A stretch of 62,954 bases of DNA, from positions 1-62,954 of the forward strand of contig JAUNSH010000009.1 of NCBI GenBank assembly GCA_030539285.1, given 5' to 3'. The position numbers and the translations under genes are program-made. The notes under the pieces were generated by a model, which was given only the letters and a program-made list of their open reading frames with translations, was not told where the DNA came from and made no database searches. Below, piece after piece: positions 50,111 through 58,417 of the stretch (positions within the stretch are counted from its first letter, which is position 1; every line of letters starts with the position of its first letter). The stretch is from Eubacteriales bacterium (lineage in GTDB: Bacteria; Bacillota; Clostridia; Oscillospirales; Oscillospiraceae).

Positions 50111-51049
50111 ATGAACTACTATTTTGCCCCCATGGAGGGGCTGACGGACAGCATTTACAGGCGGGCGCACCACCGGTTCTTCGGCGGCGTGGACCGCTAT
50201 TATATGCCCTTCTTCTCCCCCACCGTTCACCGTGCGCTGACTTCCAGAGAGATCCGGGAGCTTCCCAAAGCGGACAGCGTTTCCTTCACCGCCGTGCCCC
50301 AGGTGCTGACCAAGTGCGCAGAGGATTTTCTCTGGGCGGCGGAGGTCGTCCGGGATCTGGGGTATGAGGAGATCAATCTGAATATCGGCTGCCCCTCCGG
50401 CACGGTGGTGGCCAAGGGCAAGGGCAGCGGAATGCTGCGGGATCTAGATGGGCTGGCTCAGTTTTTCGACCATATTTTTGCTGCTGCTCCCCTGCCTGTT
50501 TCCGTGAAGACCCGGATCGCTCTGGAAAACCCTGGGGAATTTCCGGCGATCTTGGAACTATATAACCGCTACCCTATTCAGGAACTGACCATACATCCAA
50601 GAGTGAGAAAGCAATTCTATGACGGGCAGGTGCACCGCGAGTGGTTCACCTATGCCGTGGAGCACAGCAAAAATCCCCTGTGCTTCAACGGGGATATCCG
50701 CACGATTGCGGATATCGACGCTTTGCAGGCCCAGTACCCCGGCCTGAATGCCGTAATGATCGGGCGGGGACTGATCGCCGACCCCGGAATGCTCGTGGGC
50801 GGAACGGACATCCATACATTGGAAGCTTTCCTGAATGCCCTGATGGATGACTATGAAGTGGAATTTGCCAGCTGCCGCAACGCCCTGTTCCGTATGAAGG
50901 AAAATTGGGCACATCTGCACGACCGCTTTGGCGGCAGCGACAGACTGTGGAAGAAAATGCGCAAAACCACCGATGCTGCCGAATTTCGGCGGCTGAGTGC
51001 GGAGCTGCTCCATACCTGCCCCATGGTGTCCCCCAAGTTTTTTTCATAA
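50111..51049 (+). CDS. dus: tRNA-dihydrouridine synthase
   Basis: 312 aa. FMN barrel with MNYYFAPMEGLTDSIYRRAH, INLNIGCPSGTVVAKGKGSG (catalytic Cys in place), VSVKTRIAL, and FNGDIRT with VMIGRGLIADP. It reduces uridine in tRNA D loops. The start at 50111 sits next to a palindromic repeat end, whose CTACGGGAT gives the only ribosome-like site. A frame open upstream to 50057 runs through the repeat and is not accepted. Confidence 0.93.
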   Translation: MNYYFAPMEGLTDSIYRRAHHRFFGGVDRYYMPFFSPTVHRALTSREIRELPKADSVSFTAVPQVLTKCAEDFLWAAEVVRDLGYEEINLNIGCPSGTVVAKGKGSGMLRDLDGLAQFFDHIFAAAPLPVSVKTRIALENPGEFPAILELYNRYPIQELTIHPRVRKQFYDGQVHREWFTYAVEHSKNPLCFNGDIRTIADIDALQAQYPGLNAVMIGRGLIADPGMLVGGTDIHTLEAFLNALMDDYEVEFASCRNALFRMKENWAHLHDRFGGSDRLWKKMRKTTDAAEFRRLSAELLHTCPMVSPKFFS

Positions 51050-51055
51050 CAAAAC

Positions 51056-51087
51056 CCTCTCCCGGTTCCGTTTGGGAGAGGGTAAAC
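51056..51087 (+). terminator. Hairpin after dus
   Basis: ACCCTCTCCC and GGGAGAGGGT arms. Only a weak T tract follows. Confidence 0.6.
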
Positions 51088-51096
51088 TTACGTTTT

Positions 51097-51265
51097 ATAC
51101 TGATATTCAATAGAAAACTTTAATTTGGAACAAATTGAAGTTTTCTATATGAAGATCATAATGAGACGGGTATTCATGATTTTCTATTTCGAAAATCATG
51201 AATACGGCAACGCCAAAGGCGGTGTCTACCTGATAAAACCAAATGGTTTTATCAGGTAATAGTAT
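51097..51265. mobile_element. 169-bp four-hairpin repeat, copy 1
   Basis: Ends ATACTGATA and TAGTAT are inverted. It contains hairpins TAGAAAACTT/AAGTTTTCTA, GTATTCATGATTTTC/GAAAATCATGAATAC, a short GCC/GGC one, and TACCTGATAAAACCA/TGGTTTTATCAGGTA. A copy with about 97 percent identity lies inverted at 61852-62020. No coding sequence; probably a non-autonomous transposable element. Confidence 0.88.
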
Positions 51266-51320
51266 TAAATACTATTAGCCAATAAAATACCATAAATTAC
51301 TATAATATATGGGTATGCAG

Positions 51321-51353
51321 CTGTAGGGGCGGGTCAATGACCCGCCCCTACAG
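51321..51353. repeat. Palindrome CTGTAGGGGCGGGTCA-TGACCCGCCCCTACAG
   Basis: A nearly perfect 33-bp palindrome just after the PPIase stop on its downstream side. Could act as a terminator hairpin, but belongs to the GTAGGG/CCCTAC repeat group. Confidence 0.75.
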
Positions 51354-51398
51354 TCACTCATCTGAAATAAAGTGAAAGATTTTTGCCAGATGCCAGTA

Positions 51399-52928
51399 TT
51401 AGATTGCTTCTTCTTTTCTGTAGAACACGAAGGCGGCGGCAGCCAGCAGGGCCGCGGATACGCCGGCAACGATCCAGACGTAGGAATCTCCTTCAACAGG
51501 CTCTGCAGCGGGCTGCGCCTGTGCCTGAACCTCCGTTTCCGCTTCTTCTTCCGCTTCCCCGTTCAGGTCCACAAAGCCCAGCAGGATCTTGTCAAAATCC
51601 GCCTCCACGGGATACTGTTCCAGAATGCCGTTCAGCGTCTCGTTGGCCCGGGCGCTGATCAGGTCGCTTCTGGCGGATTCCATCCAGATGGGCTGGCTGT
51701 CCACGAAGAACATCAGGTGGTATCCGAACTCGGTCTTCACCAGGCCATAGTCACCGGGCTGGCGGATATCGTCAAAGCACCAGTCGTTGAAGGCTTCCAC
51801 CATCTGCCCCTCCTGCACGCCGGTGTACAGGCCGCCGTCGGAAGCGGAGCCGTCCTGAGAGTGCTCCATGGCAAGCTCAGCAAAGCTCTCCTCGCTCTTG
51901 TCGCCCTGCTCCCACTGGGCCAGCAGCTCCTCGGCTTTCACACGGCTGCTCTCCCAGGCGGCGTCCTCGAAGGTGTCGGTACGGATATTCTCGCTGGTGG
52001 CCCCCTCGGGCATGATCAGCACATGGCGCACATCCACGGTCTTATCCTCCCGGGTCAGGCCACTGGACGCGTAGGCTTCCTCGTTGGCGGTGAAGTAATC
52101 CTCCACCTCCTGGTCGGTGGGCGTATTTTTCTCGCACAGGTCGGAGAAATACATGCTGCCGGTGTAGTATAGGTTCAGGAAGTGCTGGTAATCCTCCACC
52201 CCAGCGCCAGGGCCCACATCGCTCCGAAGCAGCGCTTCCGCGCTCTCAAAGCCGTACATCTGGGCGGTCATTTCCAGATTCTCCACGGCAGAATCCAGCT
52301 GGGCCTGCATCTCGGCATCCATCAGGTAGCCGGTTCTCTCCGCCTCGGCGGCAGTGGCCTGATAGTTGCGCCAGCTGTTCAGGGCGCTGGCCAGGAAGAA
52401 CTGCTGCCAGGTACAGGCGGTGTCCGCCAGAGCGCAGGTCTGCACATCCAGGGGCTTGGTGGTGTCAAATCCCAGATAGGAAGCGTAAGCACCGTAGCTG
52501 GACAGGAAGTTCCGGACCTCCGTCCAGTAGAACATCTGAAGCTGGCCATTGGTCAGGGTCTTGTCCCCCACCCGGGCAACAACGGTGTCCCTGGCGGCGA
52601 TGACATCGGCATCGGAGGCGGTGTAGGTGCCCTTGGCCGTCTCGTCGTCGGGGTTGCCGTCAGCGGGAACGGTTGCCGCTTCTGTTTCAGCCACGGTCTC
52701 GGCCACGGTCTCCACCGCCGCTTCCACCTGCTCCTCAGAGGTCACAACCACGTTCATCCCGGCGTATACCAGCGCCACAACCAGCGCCGCCAGCACCACC
52801 ACAGCAGCAACCACCAGTGCGGTCTTTCCGGGGGTCATTTTCTTTTCATCCCTGTTAACCTCGCCGCACTGAGGGCACAGGGTTGTCCCTTCCGGCAGCT
52901 CGGCCTGACAGAATTTACATTTTGCCAT
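51399..52928 (-). CDS. Membrane-anchored peptidyl-prolyl isomerase with zinc ribbon
   Basis: 509 aa. N-terminal zinc ribbon CKFCQAELPEGTTLCPQCGE, a membrane helix (about 36-58), an acidic VETVAETVAETEA linker, a SurA-like N-domain, a parvulin rotamase domain with VRHVLIMPEG, DGGLYTGV and GYHLMFFVD, a Glu/Ala-rich stalk, and a second membrane helix at the very end (YVWIVAGVSAALLAAAAFVF). The rotamase domain thus hangs between two anchors outside the cell, unlike lipid-anchored PrsA. GAGG before ATG 52928. Confidence 0.88.
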   Translation of the reverse strand: MAKCKFCQAELPEGTTLCPQCGEVNRDEKKMTPGKTALVVAAVVVLAALVVALVYAGMNVVVTSEEQVEAAVETVAETVAETEAATVPADGNPDDETAKGTYTASDADVIAARDTVVARVGDKTLTNGQLQMFYWTEVRNFLSSYGAYASYLGFDTTKPLDVQTCALADTACTWQQFFLASALNSWRNYQATAAEAERTGYLMDAEMQAQLDSAVENLEMTAQMYGFESAEALLRSDVGPGAGVEDYQHFLNLYYTGSMYFSDLCEKNTPTDQEVEDYFTANEEAYASSGLTREDKTVDVRHVLIMPEGATSENIRTDTFEDAAWESSRVKAEELLAQWEQGDKSEESFAELAMEHSQDGSASDGGLYTGVQEGQMVEAFNDWCFDDIRQPGDYGLVKTEFGYHLMFFVDSQPIWMESARSDLISARANETLNGILEQYPVEADFDKILLGFVDLNGEAEEEAETEVQAQAQPAAEPVEGDSYVWIVAGVSAALLAAAAFVFYRKEEAI

Positions 52929-53054
52929 GAAAAAATCCTCATTTCTCCTTAGAGTCAACGGCCCAAGTTTACCACGTTTTCCACACGATTGCAACGGTTG
53001 ACACAGAATATTTACATTTGAGCCTTCCTCAAAGAGCGTGTCAAAAAAGCATCT

Positions 53055-53165
53055 CGTAGGGGGCGATGCCCACATCGCCCCTTTCGTAGATGTCCGAATT
53101 CGCCGGAAACTTTGAAATAATCGTGCGATTTTACTGCGGGCCGATGTGGGCATCGGCCCCTACGG
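53055..53165. repeat. About 110-bp inverted-repeat element, copy D
   Basis: Ends and centre as in copies A and B (AGATGTCCGAATTCGCCG inside). Lies between divergent promoters of the PPIase and miaB. Confidence 0.85.
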
Positions 53166-53199
53166 TGAGGAAAATGCAGGTTTTTCTTCATTTCCGCAC

Positions 53200-53228
53200 T
53201 TGCAAAGCTTCCACAAAAATGATATTAT
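53200..53228 (+). promoter_or_regulatory. Promoter of the miaB-mutS-mutL group
   Basis: TTGCAA (53200-53205), 17 bp, TATTAT (53223-53228), 35 bp before the start codon. Confidence 0.7.
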
Positions 53229-53263
53229 TTATAGTTGAGATATTATCCGCAAAGGAGCAGCCT

Positions 53264-55096
53264 ATGAATACCAAAACCACCGTCATTTCTCAGGAACAAC
53301 TGGATATCCAGTTTGCCTGCTGTGATAAAATCGCCGCCTATTGGCAGGAAAAGGGTATCACCCCCGTGGCCTACGTGGAGACCTACGGCTGTCAGCAGAA
53401 CGAGGCCGACTCCGAAAAGCTCCGGGGCTATCTTGCCCAGAGTGGATACGCCATTGGGACAGAAGCTGAGGGGGCGGACGTGGTCATTATGAACACCTGC
53501 GCCATCCGGGAGCACGCGGAACAGCGGGTCTTCGGCAACTTAGGCGCCCTGACCCACACCAAGCGCCGCCACCCGGAGCAGAAAATTTTCCTGTGCGGCT
53601 GCATGGCGGGAGAAACCAAGGTCTCCGACCGCATCAGAAAGAGCTACCCCCATGTGGACGGGGTCTTCTCCACCCACCACCTGTGGCAGTTCCCGGAGAT
53701 CCTGTGGAATGTGCTCAGCGGCAGAAAGCGGCAGTTCTTCATCACCGACGAGCCGGGTTCCATTGCCGAGGGCATCCCCCAGGTGCGGGACTCCAAGCTG
53801 AAAGCATGGGTGTCCATCATGTACGGCTGCAACAATTTCTGCACCTACTGCATCGTGCCCTATGTCCGGGGCCGGGAGCGCAGCCGGAAATTTGAGGACA
53901 TTCTGGCGGAGTGCCGCTGTCTCATTGAGGGTGGCGCAAAAGAAATCACCCTGCTGGGCCAGAACGTCAACTCCTACGGTAAAGATCTGCCGGAAGGAAA
54001 GGATTTTGCCGATCTTCTCGCCGCCATTGCGGAGATCCCCGGGGACTTCCTGATCCGCTTCATGACCAGTCATCCCAGAGACGCTTCCGAGAAGCTCTTT
54101 GACACCATGGCGAAGTATCCCAAAATTGCCAAGCAGCTCCACCTGCCCTTCCAGTCCGGCTCCAGCCGGGTGCTGAAAGCCATGAACCGCCACTATGACC
54201 GGGAGACCTACTTAAATAAGGTAACTTACGCAAAAAAGGTCATGCCCGATCTGGTGCTGACCTCTGACGTCATCGTGGGCTTCCCCGGCGAGACGGAGGA
54301 AGAATTCGAGGAGACCATTTCCCTGATTTCGCAGGTGCACTATGACAGCCTGTTCACCTTCATCTTCTCCCCCCGCCCCGGCACCCCTGCCGCTTCTATG
54401 GAAGATTCCACTCCCAAGGAGGAGAAAAACCGCCGGTTTGATAAGCTCTGCGCAGTGCAGAATGCCATTTCCGAGGAAATCCACAACAATTATATTGGAA
54501 AAACCATGCGCTGTCTGGTGGACGGCCGGGACAAGGATATGCTGACCGCCCGGACGGAGGGCGGACGGCTGGTGCGCTTTGCGGGTGATGACAGCCTGAT
54601 TGGCACCTACCGCAATCTTACCATCACCGGAGCCACCACATGGAGCTTGACGGCGGAAGACCCCATTGCCCAATTTGTCCGGGAATCCTGGTTGGATATT
54701 CCCGAGTATGACGCTTATTATTACGGCTACCCGGAACAGGCAGACGAGATTCTTTCCTCCCTGCTGCGGGGCGACAAGCGTGCCACCACGGGGTTAAAAT
54801 GCCTGTACGAAATTGAAAACGAGCCGCTGCCTCAGGTAGGGCAATGCTCCGTGATTCTGGACAGCCATGGCCTTCCCCACTGCATTACCAGAATTACCAA
54901 AGTTGAAATTACCAAATTCCGGGAGATTTCCGAGGAATACGCGTTTATTGAGGGCGAGGGCGACAAGTCCCTTGCTTATTGGAAGGATGCCCACCGGGAG
55001 GTCTTCAGCCGGGAATGCCGGGAAGACGCAGGCATCGAATTCAGCGAAGATATGGAATGTGTCTGTGAGTATTTTGAAGTAGTATATCAGAAGTAA
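53264..55096 (+). CDS. miaB: MiaB tRNA methylthiotransferase fused to an ASCH domain
   Basis: 610 aa, about 150 longer than ordinary MiaB. N-terminal UPF0004 cluster (YGCQQNEADSE, NTCAIREHA, LCGCMA), radical SAM cluster CNNFCTYC, and a TRAM domain near 400-465. Together they add the 2-methylthio group to i6A37 of tRNA. From about residue 475, WLDIPEYDAYYYGYPEQADE through LLRGDKRATTGLKCLYEIEN and EGEGDKSLAYWKDAHREVFS matches YhfF-type ASCH proteins. The fusion is in one frame without repeat DNA at the joint. AAAGGAG precedes ATG 53264. Confidence 0.93.
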   Translation: MNTKTTVISQEQLDIQFACCDKIAAYWQEKGITPVAYVETYGCQQNEADSEKLRGYLAQSGYAIGTEAEGADVVIMNTCAIREHAEQRVFGNLGALTHTKRRHPEQKIFLCGCMAGETKVSDRIRKSYPHVDGVFSTHHLWQFPEILWNVLSGRKRQFFITDEPGSIAEGIPQVRDSKLKAWVSIMYGCNNFCTYCIVPYVRGRERSRKFEDILAECRCLIEGGAKEITLLGQNVNSYGKDLPEGKDFADLLAAIAEIPGDFLIRFMTSHPRDASEKLFDTMAKYPKIAKQLHLPFQSGSSRVLKAMNRHYDRETYLNKVTYAKKVMPDLVLTSDVIVGFPGETEEEFEETISLISQVHYDSLFTFIFSPRPGTPAASMEDSTPKEEKNRRFDKLCAVQNAISEEIHNNYIGKTMRCLVDGRDKDMLTARTEGGRLVRFAGDDSLIGTYRNLTITGATTWSLTAEDPIAQFVRESWLDIPEYDAYYYGYPEQADEILSSLLRGDKRATTGLKCLYEIENEPLPQVGQCSVILDSHGLPHCITRITKVEITKFREISEEYAFIEGEGDKSLAYWKDAHREVFSRECREDAGIEFSEDMECVCEYFEVVYQK

Positions 55097-55108
55097 AGGA
55101 AACGAATT

Positions 55109-57712
55109 ATGGCAAAGCCCGAAAAGGAACTGACGCCCATGCAGCGGCAGTATCAGCAAATCAAAGAACAGAATCAGGACTGCATCCTGTTTTTCCGTCT
55201 GGGCGACTTCTATGAGATGTTCAACGAGGACGCCAAGCTGGCCGCGAGAGAACTGGATCTGACGCTGACCAGCCGGGACCGCAGCAAGCCCAAGGAGGAG
55301 CAGACCCCCATGTGCGGCGTGCCCTATCACAGCGTGGACTCCTACATCGCCCGGTTGGTGCAGAAGGGCTACAAGGTTGCCATCTGTGAGCAGATGGAGG
55401 ATCCGGCGCTGGCAAAGGGTCTGGTGGAGCGGGACATTACCCGCATCGTCACCCCCGGCACCGTGACGGAAAGCTGCATGCTGGACGAAAGCAAGAATAA
55501 CTACATGGGCTGCGTCTACGGCGAGGGCGGCAAGTTCGGTCTTGCCTTCTGCGACGTGTCCACCGGCGCGTTTTTTGCCACGGTCTGCGGTGACGCCCAG
55601 AATGTAGCCTCGGAACTGGGCCGTTTCTCCCCCAGTGAGGTCATGCGTTACGGCACAGGTGTGGACTGCGAGCCCATTGAGGACGCTCTGTTCCGCCGGT
55701 TAAACTGCTGCGTGGACGAGGGAAAAAGCGAGCTTTTTGGTCTTGAAAAAAGCGAAGAATTGCTTCAGCGGCATTTTGGGCAGAACCTTGCCCAGCTGGG
55801 TCTTGCGGGTATGCCCGCCGCCATTATCGCCAGCGGTGCCCTGCTGCAAACCCTGCTGACCCTGCAAAAAAACGACCTGGCCCATATCCGCCAGCTGCAA
55901 TACTACGCAACGGGCCGTTTCATGGAACTGGATTTGGACGCCCGGCGGAATCTGGAACTGACGGAGACCATGCGCTCCAAGGAGAAAAAAGGGACGCTCC
56001 TGTGGGTGCTGGACAAAACCCACACCGCCATGGGCGGACGGTTACTGCGCTCCTGGCTGGAAAAACCGCTCCTTGACCCTGTTGAAATCACCCGCCGCCA
56101 CGCCGCCGTTGAAGACCTGGTGGACAATGTGATCCTCCGGGGCGAACTGGAAGAAGCCCTGCGGGACGTGACCGACTTGGAGCGTGTGATGACCCGGATC
56201 GTCACCGGCACCGTCAACTGCCGGGATCTTCTTGGCCTTGCCCGGGGCTTCCGGGCGTTGCCGGAGGTCAAGCGGCAGCTTCAGGGCTGCGGTGCGCCCA
56301 TGCTTCAGAAATTAGAACAGGCCATCGATCCCCTGACGGACTGCGCCGATCTGATTGAAAGCACCATCGTGGACGAGCCGCCCCTGACCGTCCGGGAGGG
56401 CGGCATCATCCGCAGGGGTGCGGACGCCGAAGCCGACCGGCTCCGGGATATTATGGAGGGCGGCAGCGGCACCATCGCCGCCATTGAGGCTTCCGAGCGG
56501 GAGAAGACCGGCATCCGCACCTTAAAAGTGGGCTTTAACCGGGTATTCGGCTATTATATTGAAGTATCCAAGTCCTTTATGGATCAGGTGCCGGAAACCT
56601 ACATCCGCAAGCAGACCCTGGCCAACTGCGAACGCTACATCACCCAGGAATTAAAGGAACTGGAAAATCATGTGCTCACCGCGAAAGACCGGCTGACGGC
56701 ACTGGAATACCAGATTTTCACCCGGCTTCGGGAACACCTTGCCCAGCAGGCAGCCCGGGTGCAGCTCACCGCCCAGGCGGTAGCCGCCGCCGACGTGCTG
56801 TGCTCCCTGGCCGCCGTGGCGGTGCAGCGGGGCTACTGCCGCCCGGAAATTACTCTCGGGCGGGAAATTTCAATCACCGACGGACGGCACCCGGTGGTGG
56901 AGGCGGTGCTCAAAGACACCCTGTTCGTGCCCAACGACACGAATCTGGGTAGCGACGACAATCAGGTGGCCATCATCACCGGCCCCAATATGGCTGGTAA
57001 ATCCACCTATATGCGGCAGGTGGCCCTGATTGTGCTCATGGCCCAGATGGGTTCCTTTGTACCCGCCCGGGCCGCGAAGATCGGTCTGGTGGACCGGGTA
57101 TTCACCCGCATCGGCGCCAGTGACGACTTGGCTTCCGGCCAGTCCACCTTCATGGTGGAGATGGCGGAGGTCGCCACAATTCTGAAATACGCCACCTCCA
57201 GGAGCTTGCTGATTCTGGACGAAATCGGCCGGGGCACCTCCACCTACGACGGCATGGCCATTGCACGGGCGGTGCTGGAATACGCCGCCAACCCCCGGCG
57301 GCTGGGGGCAAAGACTCTGTTTGCCACCCACTACCACGAGCTGTCTACTATGGAAGAAAAGCTTCCCAATGTAAAAAACTACAACATTGCCGTAAAAAAG
57401 CGGGGTGAACAGATGATTTTCCTGCGGAAAATCGTCCCCGGCGCGGCAGACGACAGCTACGGTATTGAAGTTGCCAAGCTGGCGGGCATCCCCAATGTAG
57501 TCATCTCCCGGGCCCGGGAAATTCTCGCGGAACTGGAAGCCGAGGGCGTCGCCCCCGCGCCCGCCTCCATAAAAGAGCCGGAGGATCAGGTGAGTATGCT
57601 GGACTTGACAGGCCAGCAGGTGATTGCCGCCCTGTCTTCCATCACCGTAGAGACTCTGACTCCCATTGAAGCCATGAACGAACTGTACAAGCTGAAAAAG
57701 CTGCTGGATTAA
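55109..57712 (+). CDS. mutS: DNA mismatch repair protein MutS
   Basis: 867 aa, full length. Mismatch-reading motif FRLGDFYEMF near residue 31, lever and clamp domains, Walker A GPNMAGKSTYMRQ near 628, Walker B LLILDEIGRGTSTYDG and the conserved FATHYHEL. It recognises mispairs and recruits MutL. It starts 12 bp after miaB, behind AAAGGAAACG. Confidence 0.97.
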   Translation: MAKPEKELTPMQRQYQQIKEQNQDCILFFRLGDFYEMFNEDAKLAARELDLTLTSRDRSKPKEEQTPMCGVPYHSVDSYIARLVQKGYKVAICEQMEDPALAKGLVERDITRIVTPGTVTESCMLDESKNNYMGCVYGEGGKFGLAFCDVSTGAFFATVCGDAQNVASELGRFSPSEVMRYGTGVDCEPIEDALFRRLNCCVDEGKSELFGLEKSEELLQRHFGQNLAQLGLAGMPAAIIASGALLQTLLTLQKNDLAHIRQLQYYATGRFMELDLDARRNLELTETMRSKEKKGTLLWVLDKTHTAMGGRLLRSWLEKPLLDPVEITRRHAAVEDLVDNVILRGELEEALRDVTDLERVMTRIVTGTVNCRDLLGLARGFRALPEVKRQLQGCGAPMLQKLEQAIDPLTDCADLIESTIVDEPPLTVREGGIIRRGADAEADRLRDIMEGGSGTIAAIEASEREKTGIRTLKVGFNRVFGYYIEVSKSFMDQVPETYIRKQTLANCERYITQELKELENHVLTAKDRLTALEYQIFTRLREHLAQQAARVQLTAQAVAAADVLCSLAAVAVQRGYCRPEITLGREISITDGRHPVVEAVLKDTLFVPNDTNLGSDDNQVAIITGPNMAGKSTYMRQVALIVLMAQMGSFVPARAAKIGLVDRVFTRIGASDDLASGQSTFMVEMAEVATILKYATSRSLLILDEIGRGTSTYDGMAIARAVLEYAANPRRLGAKTLFATHYHELSTMEEKLPNVKNYNIAVKKRGEQMIFLRKIVPGAADDSYGIEVAKLAGIPNVVISRAREILAELEAEGVAPAPASIKEPEDQVSMLDLTGQQVIAALSSITVETLTPIEAMNELYKLKKLLD

Positions 57713-57714
57713 CT

Positions 57715-58413
57715 ATGAGAAAGTCTATTTCTGCCCGTTCCTGCCCCAATTCTCAGGAGACGGTAGGCGGGTTCTGCTACCTTGCCTTTCAGCTTCTGCT
57801 GCTGCCGACGCTGCTGACCATGCTGAACGGCCATCTTTCCACGCCGCTACGGGAAGCGGAACTGAATTTCGTATTTTACCTCATCAATTTTATTGCGGTG
57901 CTACTGATTTTCCACGATTTTCTTGCCGGTGCTGCCAATCAAGCTGTCCGCCACCCCGCCTACCTGTGTCAGGCGGTGATTCTGGGCCTTGCGGCCTACT
58001 ATGCCTGCCTGCTGGTGACCAACCGGGTCATTGGCCTGTTGGTGCCCGGATTCTCCAATTACAACGATTCCGCCATCGCCCTTATGGGGCAGGACAGCCG
58101 GCTTCTCGTCATCATCGGCACGGTGCTGCTGGTGCCCCCGGTGGAGGAGTGCTTTTTCCGGGGCCTGATTTTCCGGAATCTCTACGGGAAATCCCACTGG
58201 GCGGCCTACCTCGTGTCCATGCTCGCCTTTGCCTTTATACACATTCTGGGCTACGCCGGACGCTACACCCCTCTGGAAATTCTCATGGCGGTTCTGCAAT
58301 ACCTGCCCGCCGGACTGTGCCTGGCCTGGAGCTACACCAAGGCCGACACGATTTTCGCCCCCATTATCATTCACGCCATCGTCAATTTTATCACCCTCAC
58401 CTCATGGAGGTAG
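57715..58413 (+). CDS. CPBP family intramembrane protease (CAAX protease-like)
   Basis: 232 aa. Six to seven membrane helices; catalytic motifs PPVEECFFRGLIF (EExxxR), FAFIHILGY and IIIHAIVNF. The family cleaves membrane substrates or peptide precursors. It begins 2 bp after the mutS stop and ends 4 bp before mutL, an unusual position inside the mismatch-repair pair; co-expression is likely, a functional link is not shown. Confidence 0.9.
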   Translation: MRKSISARSCPNSQETVGGFCYLAFQLLLLPTLLTMLNGHLSTPLREAELNFVFYLINFIAVLLIFHDFLAGAANQAVRHPAYLCQAVILGLAAYYACLLVTNRVIGLLVPGFSNYNDSAIALMGQDSRLLVIIGTVLLVPPVEECFFRGLIFRNLYGKSHWAAYLVSMLAFAFIHILGYAGRYTPLEILMAVLQYLPAGLCLAWSYTKADTIFAPIIIHAIVNFITLTSWR

Positions 58414-58417
58414 TTCC

